From: CAZCZR01 sp964503455
GTDB lineage: Bacteria > Bacillota > Clostridia > UBA1381
DNA length: 22,222 nucleotides
Direction of reading: 5' to 3'
NCBI GenBank assembly: GCA_964503455.1
Contig: CAZCZR010000024.1
Coordinates: 1 to 22,222 of the forward strand
The translations under genes and the position numbers were made by a program. Positions 1 through 11,879 of the stretch are shown piece by piece (the stretch's first letter is position 1; every line of letters starts with the position of its first letter). The notes under the pieces were generated by a model. That model saw only the letters and a program-made list of their open reading frames with translations. It did no database searches and had not been told where the DNA came from.

Positions 1-2
1 AG

Positions 3-2291
<2,289 letters not shown>

Positions 2292-2627
2292 ATGGCACGA
2301 ATTGAAAGAATAAACGCGGAGGTTCAGCGCGAGCTGTCGGATATAATACGTTCCATGAAGGATTCGCGCATACCTATGATGACGAGCGTGGTCGCGGTAA
2401 ACGTCACGGGCGATCTGAGATACGCGAAGGCTTATATAAGCGTAATGGGTGATGAAAAAACACAGCAGGACGCTATTGCCGCCCTTAAAAACGCAAAGGG
2501 CTATATAAGGCGGGAGCTGGGAAAAAGAGTGCAGCTCAGATATACTCCCGAGCTTGTATTCGAGGCGGATCACTCCATAGAACACGGCGCGCATATTAAC
2601 GAGCTGATACGCAAAGTGAACAAGTGA
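2292..2627 (+). CDS. rbfA: Ribosome-binding factor A
   Basis: RbfA is a small KH-type protein that binds the immature 30S subunit near the 5' end of 16S rRNA and helps late maturation, notably in the cold. The 111-residue product has the family length and pattern: a basic N-terminal helix (MARIERINAEVQRELSDII), the central strand region around VNVTGDLRYAKAYISV, and the C-terminal RYTPELVFEAD segment leading to the last helix. The ATG follows the infB stop with no gap, and a GGAGG about 13 nt upstream lies inside infB, so translation is probably coupled to infB. The position between infB and nrnA is standard for Firmicutes. Confidence 0.97.
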   Translation: MARIERINAEVQRELSDIIRSMKDSRIPMMTSVVAVNVTGDLRYAKAYISVMGDEKTQQDAIAALKNAKGYIRRELGKRVQLRYTPELVFEADHSIEHGAHINELIRKVNK

Positions 2628-2654
2628 TCCGCGCCGCGGGGGAGGAAAAAGTAT

Positions 2655-3626
2655 ATGGACAGCATTATAAAAAAATTGCAGGAGGCGCAAAGCGTTATAA
2701 TCCTCGCTCACGACAGCGAGGATCCCGATGCGATAGGCTCCTCCTGCGCCATGAAGGAAATTCTCAAAAATATGGGCAAAAGCGCCAGAGTTGTTCTTTC
2801 GGCGCCTATGTCCGCAAAATTCTCACAGCTGTTTGACGGCTGCGAGGTGTATAACGAGGGCAATGCCTACGATGCGCAGCTGTGCGTGTGCCTTGACTGC
2901 GGCGACAGACAGCGTCTGGGCGCGAGAGTGGCGGTGTTCCGCAATATAGAAAACTCGGTCAATATAGACCATCACTACACAAACGACAATTTCGCGGACG
3001 AGAATTATGTTGACGGCAGCGCGTCCGCGACGGCGGAGATACTGTTTGAGCTGTTTGAGAAAATGGGCGCGCCGCTTACGCAAAAGGCGGCGAAGTACCT
3101 TTACACGGCAATATCTGCCGACACCGGCGGCTTTAAGTACTCGAACGTGTCGCCCAAAACCATGCGTATAGGCGCGGAGCTTATAAGCTTTGATATAGGC
3201 CACGCCGATATAGCGAGGATACTGTTTGATACCGAGTCCATGAACATTATCAAGCTTAAAGGCACGATAATGAGAAATATTATAAGCTATGCCGGCGGCA
3301 CGGTCAATATGGTGACGGTCGAGGACAAAATGTTTGCAAAATACGGTATAGATGAAAAGGATATACCCGACTTGGTGGATATTCCGAGAAGTGTCGAGGG
3401 TACGCAGATCGCGGTAAGCATAAAAAGGCTTGACACTAAAATAAAGCTGAGCTTCCGCTCCAACGGCATTGTGAACGTTGCCGAGATCGCCGAAAGGTTC
3501 GGCGGCGGCGGACACGCGATGGCTGCCGGCGGCACAATAACCGAGGGAAGTCTTAAAGACGCCGAGCGCCGTGTGGCCGAGGAATGTACAAAAGCGGTTA
3601 TCAAGGCGGGATTGTACAGACAATGA
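2655..3626 (+). CDS. nrnA: DHH/DHHA1 phosphoesterase, NrnA type
   Basis: Likely the bifunctional nanoRNase/pAp phosphatase, which degrades 2-5 nt RNAs and dephosphorylates 3'-phosphoadenosine 5'-phosphate in the cytoplasm. The 323-residue protein starts with the metal-binding segment HDSEDPDAIGSS (family pattern HxxPDxDAxGS). The signature DHH is at about residues 105-107 (NIDHHYTND), and the DHHA1 substrate-binding motif FGGGGHAMAAG begins near residue 282. A GGAGG at about 2640 supports the ATG at 2655. The stop overlaps the truB start (ATGA). The infB-rbfA-nrnA-truB order is the classic context and separates this gene from RecJ-type DHH proteins. I see no missing catalytic residue. Confidence 0.94.
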   Translation: MDSIIKKLQEAQSVIILAHDSEDPDAIGSSCAMKEILKNMGKSARVVLSAPMSAKFSQLFDGCEVYNEGNAYDAQLCVCLDCGDRQRLGARVAVFRNIENSVNIDHHYTNDNFADENYVDGSASATAEILFELFEKMGAPLTQKAAKYLYTAISADTGGFKYSNVSPKTMRIGAELISFDIGHADIARILFDTESMNIIKLKGTIMRNIISYAGGTVNMVTVEDKMFAKYGIDEKDIPDLVDIPRSVEGTQIAVSIKRLDTKIKLSFRSNGIVNVAEIAERFGGGGHAMAAGGTITEGSLKDAERRVAEECTKAVIKAGLYRQ

Positions 3627-4507
3627 GCATAAACGGAATTATAGTTGTGGATAAGCCTGAGGGCAGGACGTCCCACGATATGGTGTATGAGCTGCGCAGG
3701 CTTACGGGTGTTAAGAAAGTAGGTCATACGGGAACCTTGGATCCGATCGCGACCGGCGTTTTGCCTATGTGCGTAGGCAACGCCACAAAAGCGGCGGATA
3801 TGCTTACGGCGTCTGACAAGAAGTACCGCGCGAAAATAGTTTTCGGCACGGTGACCGACACCGGCGACTGCACAGGAAAGGTTATATCCGAGCATGAGGT
3901 GAACGTTTCGGAGGAAGATATACGCGCGGCGATTATGGCGTTTGTCGGAGAGTCGGAGCAGCTGCCCCCGATGTATTCGGCGGTAAAGCAAAACGGCAGG
4001 AAGCTTTACGAGCTTGCAAGAAAGGGCATCGAGGCGGAACGCGTCCCGCGCAGGATAACGGTTTATTCGATAGATATTACGGATATTGACGCTGCGGCGG
4101 GTGTTGCATGGGCGGATATTGAATGTTCTAAGGGTACCTACATAAGGACGCTTTGCGAGGATATTGGAAAGCGTCTGGGTACGGGCGCGCATATGGGTGC
4201 GCTTCGCAGACTTAAAAGCGGAGGCTTTACGATAGAACGGGCGCACACAATAGAGGAGCTTGCGGCGATGAAGGCGGCAGGCACATTGGAGGACGCGGTC
4301 ATAGGCACCGATGAAGTGTTTGACTATGAAAAAATACGCTTAAATGTATTTTTGACGGCAAAAGCGGAAAACGGCGTTCCCATAAGACGGGAGGGTCTTA
4401 CCGAGGGCGCTTTGTACCGTCTGTACGGCAGCGAAGGGGAATTTATTGCGGTATCGAGGTATATCGACGGAGCGCTGCGGCTTGAAAAGGCTTTTTGGAT
4501 GAGATAG
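3623..4507 (+). CDS. truB: tRNA pseudouridine-55 synthase TruB
   Basis: TruB converts U55 in the T loop of elongator tRNAs to pseudouridine. From the ATG at 3623 the product is 294 residues. It opens with GIIVVDKPEGRTSHDMV, and the catalytic motif GHTGTLDPIATGVLP places the nucleophilic Asp at residue 40. Further family segments are the YRAKIVFG strand and CSKGTYIRTLCEDIG. An in-frame ATG at 3584 exists but would lie deep inside nrnA. I chose 3623 because it forms the ATGA overlap with the nrnA stop and gives the usual TruB N-terminus. A weak AAGGCGGG upstream suggests coupled translation. Confidence 0.96.
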   Translation: MSINGIIVVDKPEGRTSHDMVYELRRLTGVKKVGHTGTLDPIATGVLPMCVGNATKAADMLTASDKKYRAKIVFGTVTDTGDCTGKVISEHEVNVSEEDIRAAIMAFVGESEQLPPMYSAVKQNGRKLYELARKGIEAERVPRRITVYSIDITDIDAAAGVAWADIECSKGTYIRTLCEDIGKRLGTGAHMGALRRLKSGGFTIERAHTIEELAAMKAAGTLEDAVIGTDEVFDYEKIRLNVFLTAKAENGVPIRREGLTEGALYRLYGSEGEFIAVSRYIDGALRLEKAFWMR

Positions 4508-4541
4508 CGGTAAAAGAAGTACGGTGAGGAAGTACGTGTCA

Positions 4542-5462
4542 ATGGAGATATTGAAAGCGGAAGAAGAAAACAGGATAACGGACGCCAAAACAGTCGTTGC
4601 GCTGGGAAATTTTGACGGGCTGCATCTTGCGCATATGAAGGTGATCCGCAGGGCAAAGGCTATAGCGGAGGAATCGGGTATTTTGTGCGGAGTGCTTCTG
4701 TTCGAGGAGCATACCGATTCGATAATACCCGGAAAGCACAGCGTGCCGCTGATCACTCCGAACGAGGCGAAGCTGGAGCTTCTGGGAAGAGAGGATCTTG
4801 ACTTTGTGTATATACGCAGGTTCACGCCGGAGTTCATGAGAAAATCCCCCGATGAGTTTGTAAGGCTTTTGCTTGACAATCTGAATATCGCGGCTGTATG
4901 CGTCGGCTATGACTACAGATTCGGGCATAAGGCGTCGGGCAGCGTGGAAACGCTGAAAGATCTTGGCAAGAAGTACGGCTTTGAGGTGGATGTGACCGGC
5001 GCGGTAAAACTGGACGGCGAAATCGTATCATCAACGGCAATACGCGCTATGATAGCCGACGGAGATATGGAAAAGGCGGAACGGTTTTTAAACAGGCGCT
5101 TCTGTGTTCAGGGCCCGGTGGAGCATGGAATGGAAAACGGCAAAAAAATGGGCATACCGACAGCGAACGTCGCATACAGTGAAAGAATGGCGATACCGGC
5201 TCCGGGAGTGTACGCGGGCATCACCTATACGGGCGGCAAACGCTTAAAGTGCGTTATAAACGTGGGCAACAATCCCACCTTCGGCGCTAAAAGAATTACT
5301 ATAGAAAGTCATATCCTCGATTTTGACGGGGATATTTACGGACAGAATATACGCGTGTCTTTTGCGAAAAGGCTTCGGGGCGAGATAAAATTCGCCTCGG
5401 CCGATGAGCTTCGGGAGCGTATACGCATGGATATAGAAACGGTAAGAGGAATGGAGCTGTAA
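4542..5462 (+). CDS. ribF: Bifunctional riboflavin kinase/FAD synthetase
   Basis: RibF phosphorylates riboflavin to FMN and adenylylates FMN to FAD. From the ATG at 4542 the product is 306 residues. The N-terminal nucleotidyltransferase has GNFDGLHLAHM (residues 22-32), VGYDYRFGHKASG and SSTAIRAMI. The C-terminal flavokinase has GKKMGIPTANV, the nucleotide/flavin-binding loop. The nucleotidyltransferase motif reads HLAH here, where HxGH is usual. Starts are ambiguous: GTG at 4524, GTG at 4536 and ATG at 4542 are all in frame. An AGGA at 4527-4530 lies before the last two, and 4542 gives the usual leader length ahead of GNFDG. The gene follows truB by 34 nt, the standard neighbour. Confidence 0.95.
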   Translation: MEILKAEEENRITDAKTVVALGNFDGLHLAHMKVIRRAKAIAEESGILCGVLLFEEHTDSIIPGKHSVPLITPNEAKLELLGREDLDFVYIRRFTPEFMRKSPDEFVRLLLDNLNIAAVCVGYDYRFGHKASGSVETLKDLGKKYGFEVDVTGAVKLDGEIVSSTAIRAMIADGDMEKAERFLNRRFCVQGPVEHGMENGKKMGIPTANVAYSERMAIPAPGVYAGITYTGGKRLKCVINVGNNPTFGAKRITIESHILDFDGDIYGQNIRVSFAKRLRGEIKFASADELRERIRMDIETVRGMEL

Positions 5463-5491
5463 GACAGCATTATCAGAAAGGGGAGCAAAAA

Positions 5492-6853
5492 ATGAATTTT
5501 ACGGCAATAATACTCGGCGCGGGCATGGGTACAAGAATGAAATCGGCAAAGCCGAAGGTGCTGCATGAGGTATGCGGAAAGCCCTTGTGCGGCTGGGTGA
5601 TAGAACAGGCAAGGCTTGCCGGAGCGACTAAGATCATAACAGTGGTCGGCCACTGCGCGGATCAGGTCAAGGCGGCGTTTGAGGACGAGTGCGAGTTTGT
5701 GACGCAGGAAAAGCAGCTTGGAACGGGTCATGCCGTTATGCAGGCGCTTGATTATATAAAGCAGACGAAGGAGCCTGTGGTGGTATTGAACGGAGATACT
5801 CCGCTTATAACCGCCGATACTATTCGCGGCGCGCTGTTCGCGCATATGGATAAGGGCAGCAAGGCTACGGTGCTTACGTCGGTGCTTGACGATGCGGCAG
5901 GCTACGGCAGGATCATAAGGGATGACAGATACAATTTTTTATGGATATGCGAGGATAAGGACTGTACTCCGAGCCAAAGGAAGATAAAAGAGGTAAATTC
6001 GGGAATGTACGTGTTCGACCCGTCGGCGCTGGCATATTCGCTTCAGCGTCTGGAGCCGAACAACGCGCAGGGAGAGTACTATCTCACCGATACTCTCGGC
6101 ATACTCAGCGACATGGACGAGATAGTCGGCACATACACGATCTCCGACAGCGATGAGATACGCGGCGTAAATGACAGGGTGCAGCTGTATGAGGCCGAGT
6201 GCATAATGCGCAGCCGTATAATAAAGCGCCATATGAGAAACGGCGTGACCGTGCGTTTTCCGGATAGCGTTATGATAGAAAACGATGTTGAAATAGGCGC
6301 AGACACAGTTATCGAGGGCAATGTAAGTCTGAAGGGCGCGACAAGGATAGGCAAAGACTGCGTAATAGGCGCGGGCAGCGAGATAGAGAACTCCGTTATC
6401 GGCGACAGCGTAAATATACGCTCATCGGTAATACTTGAGTCTGCGGTTCTTTCAAATACCAATGTGGGACCGTTCGCATATATAAGACCGAACTGCACTG
6501 TCGGCGAGAATGTCAAGGTCGGTGACTTTGTCGAGCTTAAAAATTCGTCCATAGGCGATGGAACGAAGATCTCGCATCTTACATACGTGGGCGATTCAGA
6601 TGTAGGAAAAAATGTCAATTTCGGCTGCGGCACCGTGACGGTCAATTATGACGGCAAAAAGAAGTACAGAACAACCATCGGCGATAACGCCTTTATCGGC
6701 TGCAACACAAATCTTGTGTCGCCGGTGAATGTCGGCAGCGGCGCTTATACTGCGGCAGGCTCCACCATTACGGAGGACGTGCCGGAGAATAATCTTTCTA
6801 TCGCCAGAGCCAGACAGGTGAACAAGGATGACTGGAAGGATAAAAGAGACTGA
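5492..6853 (+). CDS. glmU: Bifunctional UDP-GlcNAc pyrophosphorylase / GlcN-1-P acetyltransferase
   Basis: GlmU makes UDP-N-acetylglucosamine, the precursor of peptidoglycan, by acetylating glucosamine-1-phosphate and then uridylylating it. The 453-residue length is typical. The N-terminal uridylyltransferase shows LGAGMGTRMKSAKPKVLHE (Arg15, Lys22), QLGTGHA (75-81) and NGDTPL with the metal-binding Asp102. The C-terminal half is a left-handed beta-helix of hexapeptide repeats (from about residue 250), ending in the acetyltransferase segments NYDGKKKYRTTIGD and YTAAGSTIT. An AAAGGGGAG supports the ATG. The stop overlaps the pth start by one base (TGATG). glmU upstream of pth-mfd recalls Bacillus, but spoVG and prs are not between them here. 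Confidence 0.97.
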   Translation: MNFTAIILGAGMGTRMKSAKPKVLHEVCGKPLCGWVIEQARLAGATKIITVVGHCADQVKAAFEDECEFVTQEKQLGTGHAVMQALDYIKQTKEPVVVLNGDTPLITADTIRGALFAHMDKGSKATVLTSVLDDAAGYGRIIRDDRYNFLWICEDKDCTPSQRKIKEVNSGMYVFDPSALAYSLQRLEPNNAQGEYYLTDTLGILSDMDEIVGTYTISDSDEIRGVNDRVQLYEAECIMRSRIIKRHMRNGVTVRFPDSVMIENDVEIGADTVIEGNVSLKGATRIGKDCVIGAGSEIENSVIGDSVNIRSSVILESAVLSNTNVGPFAYIRPNCTVGENVKVGDFVELKNSSIGDGTKISHLTYVGDSDVGKNVNFGCGTVTVNYDGKKKYRTTIGDNAFIGCNTNLVSPVNVGSGAYTAAGSTITEDVPENNLSIARARQVNKDDWKDKRD

Positions 6854-7416
6854 TGTATCTTATAGCGGGACTGGGAAATCCGGGCAGAGAATATCAAATG
6901 ACCAGACATAATATCGGTTTTCATGCCATAGACCGTTTGGCGGATCTGTACGGTATAAAGGTGAATAAGCTCAAATACAAGTCGCTTTGGGGAGAGTGTG
7001 CGATAGGCGGCGAAAAGGCGATTATCGTCAAGCCGCAGACGTATATGAATTTAAGCGGCGAGGCAATAAGCGAGTTCGCGCGGTTTTATAAGATCGAACC
7101 GGACAATATAATAATAATACACGACGATGTTTCGCTTGCGCCGGGACGTATGAGAATACGTCCCAAAGGCTCGGCGGGCGGGCATAACGGGCTGAAATCC
7201 ATTATATACTGTCTTTCAAGCGATGAGTTTGTGCGCATAAAGATAGGCGTGGGAGCGCCGGAGCATAAGGAGTACGATCTTGCGGATTATGTTCTGGGAC
7301 ATTTTACAAAAGACGAAATCCCCGTGCTTGAGGAGGTCATCGACCGAAGCATCAAGGCGGCGGAGACCGTTATAAGAAGCGGCGTTCAGACCGCTATGAA
7401 CAAATTTAATAATTAG
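6853..7416 (+). CDS. pth: Peptidyl-tRNA hydrolase
   Basis: Pth cleaves peptidyl-tRNAs that drop off the ribosome and so recycles tRNA. The 187-residue protein carries the complete active site by comparison with the E. coli enzyme: Asn9 (GLGNPG), catalytic His19 (TRHNIGFHA), Asn66 (KPQTYMNLSG) and Asp92 (IIHDDVSL). The GSAGGHNGLKS loop is also present. The ATG at 6853 shares its A with the glmU stop codon, so translation is probably coupled. The gene is also known as spoVC in Bacillus. It precedes mfd by 10 nt, the conserved order. Confidence 0.97.
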   Translation: MYLIAGLGNPGREYQMTRHNIGFHAIDRLADLYGIKVNKLKYKSLWGECAIGGEKAIIVKPQTYMNLSGEAISEFARFYKIEPDNIIIIHDDVSLAPGRMRIRPKGSAGGHNGLKSIIYCLSSDEFVRIKIGVGAPEHKEYDLADYVLGHFTKDEIPVLEEVIDRSIKAAETVIRSGVQTAMNKFNN

Positions 7417-7426
7417 AGGTAGTGTT

Positions 7427-10400
7427 ATGGATTTTTCTGATCTGTTATCGGGATATGAGCCGTACGAGGCGCTTGTCGGCAGTGTACGCACTCATAACAC
7501 GCCTGTAAGCATATCGGGTATCACGTCCGCGTGTATACCCCATTTGTCGTTCCAGCTCAATTCGCAGACAGGCGGCAATATGCTGATACTGACGTATTCC
7601 GATACCGAGGCGCGGCAAATTGCCATGCAGCTGGGACAGTTCGGCGCAAACGCGTTTTATTTCCCGGCAAAGGAATATATTTTTTACAACATAGAAACAA
7701 CAAATCATCAGAACGAGCATGAGCGTTTGGCGGCTGTCGATGCTTTGGCTCACGGCAGCAATATAGCCGTAGTCGCTTCGGTGGAGGCTGCCGCGGGGTA
7801 TACGGCGGATCGGACGCTTTTGGACGGGTACACCTTCACCGCACAAACCGGCGGGGAGTATGACACGCAGGAGCTTGTGAAAAAGCTTGTCGCAATGGGT
7901 TATGTCAGAGAGGATATAGCCGAGGGAAAGGGACAGTTTTCGCTTCGGGGCGGCATACTTGATATATTTCCCTCAAACGCGCGTATGCCGGTCAGGATAG
8001 AATTTTTCGGCGATGAGATCGACACGATAAGGACCTTTGACCCCTACACTCAGCGCTCGGAGGAGAATATAGCTTCGGTGCGTGTCGCACCTGCGGCGGA
8101 AACGCTGTTTTCGGATAAGACGCGCTCGGATATTATCGCCGCCATAAAAAAGCAGCTTCGCTGTGCGGCTAAAAGCGGTATCGCGGATGAGGATGCGCAG
8201 CGCGCGGCGGCGGAGCTTTCGGCTGACGCGGAGAATTTTTCGGAGCGGGTGCATTTTCCGGCGGAGGATAAGTATATCCCGATGATATATAAAAAGCTCC
8301 CGACGATATTTGACTATTTCAGCGGTGACGACACTGTTATGGTGATCGACTCCAAACGCATTAAAGAGCGCGCCGAAAGCCTGGAGCGCGAGAAAAGCGA
8401 GATGCTTTTTGATCTCTCGAAAAAGGGTTCTCTGATCGCGGGTATGAGCGGCTATTGGCTGGGCTACAGTGAGATGATCAAAAAAATCAACTCGAAAAAC
8501 GCCGTTGTGGCGGAGCCGTTTTCTCATGTGCGGGGCGATATTCAATACAAGCGGCTGTTGGAGTTCTCGGCGAAGGAAACGCCGTCATTCCACGGCAAGA
8601 TCGAGTATATGTATGACGATGTGAAGGAATATATCGCGCGCGGGGTACGCGTTGTGATACTTGCGTCAAACCGTGGCAGGGGCGAAAATATCACGGGAGT
8701 CTTAAACGACAAGGGCATAAAGGCTGTGTATCTTCATGACAGCCGCACCTTTGCCGATGACGCGGTCACGGTTTTAAGGGGAAGTCTTTCCCACGGGTTC
8801 GAATATCCCGACGCGGGCGTAGCCGTTATAAGCGACAAAGAGATCTTCGATATAAAAAAACGCAAGCCGTCAAGGAAAGCGGAGAACACTAACAGGATCA
8901 AATCCTTTTCCGATATAAGCGAAGGCGATTACGTTGTGCATCAGTCCCACGGCATCGGCATTTACGCCGGTACGCAGAAGATAACGGTAAACGGCGTAAC
9001 CAAGGACTATCTGAAGATAAAATACCGCGGCACGGATTTGCTTTACGTGCCTACCGATCAGCTTGATATGCTGTATAAGTACACGAAAACGAGCGACAGG
9101 GAGATAAAACTGAACGGTCTGGGCGGCAGCGAGTGGTCAAGGACGAAACAGCGCGTCAAAAAGGCTACAGGCGAAATGGCAAAGCAGCTTATAGCGCTTT
9201 ACAGCGAACGCGAAAGGGCGCAGGGCTTCAGCTTTTCGCCGGACACGAATTGGCAGAGGGAGTTTGAGGACACCTTTTTATATCAGGAAACGGAGGATCA
9301 GCTAAGGTCGATCGCGGAGGTCAAGGCGGATATGGAAAGCCGCCGCCCCATGGACAGACTTTTATGCGGGGACGTAGGCTTCGGAAAGACAGAGGTCGCG
9401 ATACGCGCCGCGTTTAAAGCCGTGGCGGACTCCAAACAGGTTGCCTATCTCTGTCCGACGACGGTGCTTGCGATGCAGCACTATGAAACCTTTGTAAAGC
9501 GCATGGAAAAATTCCCGATAAAGGTTGAGATGCTTTCGCGATTCAGGACGCCGGCGCAGCAGGCGAAAATTCTAAAGGGACTTAAAACCGGAGAAATAGA
9601 CATAATAATCGGCACTCATAAGATACTGGGAAAGGACGTCAAATTCAAAGACCTCGGTCTGCTTGTCATCGACGAGGAGCAGCGCTTCGGCGTGGCGCAC
9701 AAGGAGAAGATGAAGGAGCTGAAAAAGAATATTGACGTTCTTACAATGACGGCTACCCCGATACCGAGAACGCTTCATATGTCCATGGTGAACATACGCG
9801 ATATGAGCGTGCTTGCCGAGCCGCCGGAGAACCGTTATCCGGTGCAGACGTTCGTTTTGGAGGATAACCCCGAAGTAATTATAGACGCCATGAAAAACGA
9901 GCTTTCAAGGGGCGGTCAGGTGTACTATCTCCATAACAGAGTAAGGGGCATATATTCGACTGCGGAGTGGATAAAGTCAAAAATACCCGAAGCGCGTGTG
10001 GCTGTCGGCCACGGTCAGATGAAGGAACGCGAGCTTGAGGATATAATGTACGACATGGTGAACGGCGACACGGATATACTTGTATGCACCACTATCATAG
10101 AAACCGGTCTTGACATACCGAACGCCAACACTATTATTATAGAGAACGCGGATAAAATGGGTCTTGCGCAGCTGTATCAGCTGAGGGGCAGGGTCGGCAG
10201 GTCAAATAAGATAGCGTATGCGTATATGACGTACAGGCGGGATACGGTGCTTACGGAGGAGGCTGAAAAAAGGCTTCGGGCGGTAAAGGAATTTACCGAG
10301 TTCGGCTCCGGCTTCAAGATTGCTATGCGTGATCTGGAAATAAGGGGCGCGGGAAATATCCTCGGCGCGGAGCAGCACGGTCATATGGATGCGGTAGGCT

Positions 10401-10936
10401 ATGATATGTACTGCCGTCTGCTCAGAGAAAGCGTCCGTGAGGCGCAGGGCGCTGCGTCCGAGGAGGACATCGTCGTTTCGGTGGAAATAGACGCCGATGC
10501 GTTTATTTCCGAAAAGTATATCCCTTCAAGCGATCAGCGTATCGCCATGTATAAGCGTATAGCATCGATAGAAAACGATGATGACAGCTATGATATACGC
10601 GACGAGCTTATAGACCGCTACGGCGATATACCGAGGGCGTGTGATAATATAATCGAGATTGCCTGCATGAAAGCGCAGGCAAAGAAAGCGGGTATATGCG
10701 CCGTTGCTCAAAAGGGCAGGACGCTGAAGCTGACATTTGCAAAAGGAATGCTTGACGCTGCTTTGGTGATGGAGCTGAACCGAAGAATACATTCGGGGAT
10801 AAAGCTCTCCTCATCCGAAGAGCCGACGGTAACAATGTTTATAAGCGAGAGCAAAGACCCTATAGCAAAGATAAGAAGCTGCATAGCGACGGTGATCGAG
10901 TGCAGGGACACGGTTAAACAAGGAGGAGAAGCATGA
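7427..10936 (+). CDS. mfd: Transcription-repair coupling factor Mfd
   Basis: Mfd is a dsDNA translocase that removes RNA polymerase stalled at lesions and recruits UvrA. The 1169-residue length matches full-size homologues. In order: a UvrB-like N-terminal part (to about residue 330), the RNA-polymerase-interacting domain with GDYVVHQSHGIGIYAG (about 500), and the RecG-like translocase with Walker A GDVGFGKTEVA (about 647), DEEQRFG (about 749), TMTATPIPRTLHMSM and QLRGRVGRS. The C-terminal TRCF domain follows and ends KQGGEA. The ATG follows a GAGGTAG and lies 10 nt after pth. The stop overlaps the next gene's start (ATGA). No frameshift or missing motif was seen. Confidence 0.98.
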   Translation: MDFSDLLSGYEPYEALVGSVRTHNTPVSISGITSACIPHLSFQLNSQTGGNMLILTYSDTEARQIAMQLGQFGANAFYFPAKEYIFYNIETTNHQNEHERLAAVDALAHGSNIAVVASVEAAAGYTADRTLLDGYTFTAQTGGEYDTQELVKKLVAMGYVREDIAEGKGQFSLRGGILDIFPSNARMPVRIEFFGDEIDTIRTFDPYTQRSEENIASVRVAPAAETLFSDKTRSDIIAAIKKQLRCAAKSGIADEDAQRAAAELSADAENFSERVHFPAEDKYIPMIYKKLPTIFDYFSGDDTVMVIDSKRIKERAESLEREKSEMLFDLSKKGSLIAGMSGYWLGYSEMIKKINSKNAVVAEPFSHVRGDIQYKRLLEFSAKETPSFHGKIEYMYDDVKEYIARGVRVVILASNRGRGENITGVLNDKGIKAVYLHDSRTFADDAVTVLRGSLSHGFEYPDAGVAVISDKEIFDIKKRKPSRKAENTNRIKSFSDISEGDYVVHQSHGIGIYAGTQKITVNGVTKDYLKIKYRGTDLLYVPTDQLDMLYKYTKTSDREIKLNGLGGSEWSRTKQRVKKATGEMAKQLIALYSERERAQGFSFSPDTNWQREFEDTFLYQETEDQLRSIAEVKADMESRRPMDRLLCGDVGFGKTEVAIRAAFKAVADSKQVAYLCPTTVLAMQHYETFVKRMEKFPIKVEMLSRFRTPAQQAKILKGLKTGEIDIIIGTHKILGKDVKFKDLGLLVIDEEQRFGVAHKEKMKELKKNIDVLTMTATPIPRTLHMSMVNIRDMSVLAEPPENRYPVQTFVLEDNPEVIIDAMKNELSRGGQVYYLHNRVRGIYSTAEWIKSKIPEARVAVGHGQMKERELEDIMYDMVNGDTDILVCTTIIETGLDIPNANTIIIENADKMGLAQLYQLRGRVGRSNKIAYAYMTYRRDTVLTEEAEKRLRAVKEFTEFGSGFKIAMRDLEIRGAGNILGAEQHGHMDAVGYDMYCRLLRESVREAQGAASEEDIVVSVEIDADAFISEKYIPSSDQRIAMYKRIASIENDDDSYDIRDELIDRYGDIPRACDNIIEIACMKAQAKKAGICAVAQKGRTLKLTFAKGMLDAALVMELNRRIHSGIKLSSSEEPTVTMFISESKDPIAKIRSCIATVIECRDTVKQGGEA

Positions 10937-11877
10937 ACAAATACGCAAAAATAACCGCAGCGGCGGCGATGGCATCGGTGATGCTGCTGTCATCGTGCGG
11001 GATGAATTATGACAAGAGCCGCACCGTAATGACTGTCGGGAAGCTTGAGTTTACGGAAAACGAGTATAACTATCTTTACACATCCCTGAAAAACAACGGC
11101 ACTACGGAGGGCATACAGGACGAGGTGCTTTCACGTATGGAGGTGACGCTTTTATCAAAGGAGGTGGCTCAGGCAAAAGGCACGGAGCTTTCCGACTCTG
11201 ACAAAGACTCGATAAAAACGACCATGCGTCAGATGACCACCGAGCAAGGAGGAAAAAAGAGCTATAAGAAGTTTTTAAAGGAAGCCGCCGTTTCCAATGC
11301 TTTTATGGAAAATCTTGTCGAGTGCAATTTGTATATGATGCGCTTAAGACAGGAGGACAACTACGTGACACGGGTTACGGATGAACAGGCAAGGGAGTTT
11401 TTCAACGAGAATTACCGCCGCGCAAAGCACATTCTTATACTCGTTGACTCGGACGCCACGGATGAGCAAAAGGCGGAGAAGCAGGCGCAGGCCGATGAAA
11501 TCTTTGCAAGAGCGCAGGCGGGCGAGGACTTTGACAAAATGGTATCCGAATTTTCCGAGGATCCCGGCAGCGAAACAAATCCCGACGGATACTATTTCTC
11601 CGACGGAGAAATGGTGCCGGAGTTTCAGGCAACGGTTGACTCGCTGCAGCCGGGGGAGATCGGTATGTGTACCAGCGACTACGGCATACACATCATAAAA
11701 AGATATGACCTTGAGGAGGGCTCGGACGCTTACAACGACGCGCTTACGGCAAAGATCGGCGCGGTCAGACAGGGCGCGGCGGGCGAGCTTTTCACACAGG
11801 CGCTTAAGTCAAAGGCGGAGGAACTGGGCATAGAAACAACAATAGACGAGGAAGTCCTCGCATCATTGGAGAAGTGA
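10933..11877 (+). CDS. prsA: PrsA-type foldase lipoprotein (parvulin PPIase)
   Basis: An extracellular, membrane-anchored peptidyl-prolyl isomerase that helps secreted proteins fold. The 314-residue product begins with a short basic N-terminus, a hydrophobic stretch and the lipobox LLSSC, with Cys22 as the expected lipidated residue. A SurA/PrsA-like helical N-terminal region follows. The parvulin (PpiC) domain spans about residues 160-256, with AKHILILVDSDATDEQ at its start, SEFSEDPGS in the middle and YGIHIIKRYD at its end. An AGGAGG about 7 nt upstream supports the ATG, which overlaps the mfd stop. mfd-prsA adjacency is common in Firmicutes. The family is clear; whether it is the main PrsA of the cell is inferred. 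Confidence 0.9.
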   Translation: MNKYAKITAAAAMASVMLLSSCGMNYDKSRTVMTVGKLEFTENEYNYLYTSLKNNGTTEGIQDEVLSRMEVTLLSKEVAQAKGTELSDSDKDSIKTTMRQMTTEQGGKKSYKKFLKEAAVSNAFMENLVECNLYMMRLRQEDNYVTRVTDEQAREFFNENYRRAKHILILVDSDATDEQKAEKQAQADEIFARAQAGEDFDKMVSEFSEDPGSETNPDGYYFSDGEMVPEFQATVDSLQPGEIGMCTSDYGIHIIKRYDLEEGSDAYNDALTAKIGAVRQGAAGELFTQALKSKAEELGIETTIDEEVLASLEK

Positions 11878-11879
11878 CC

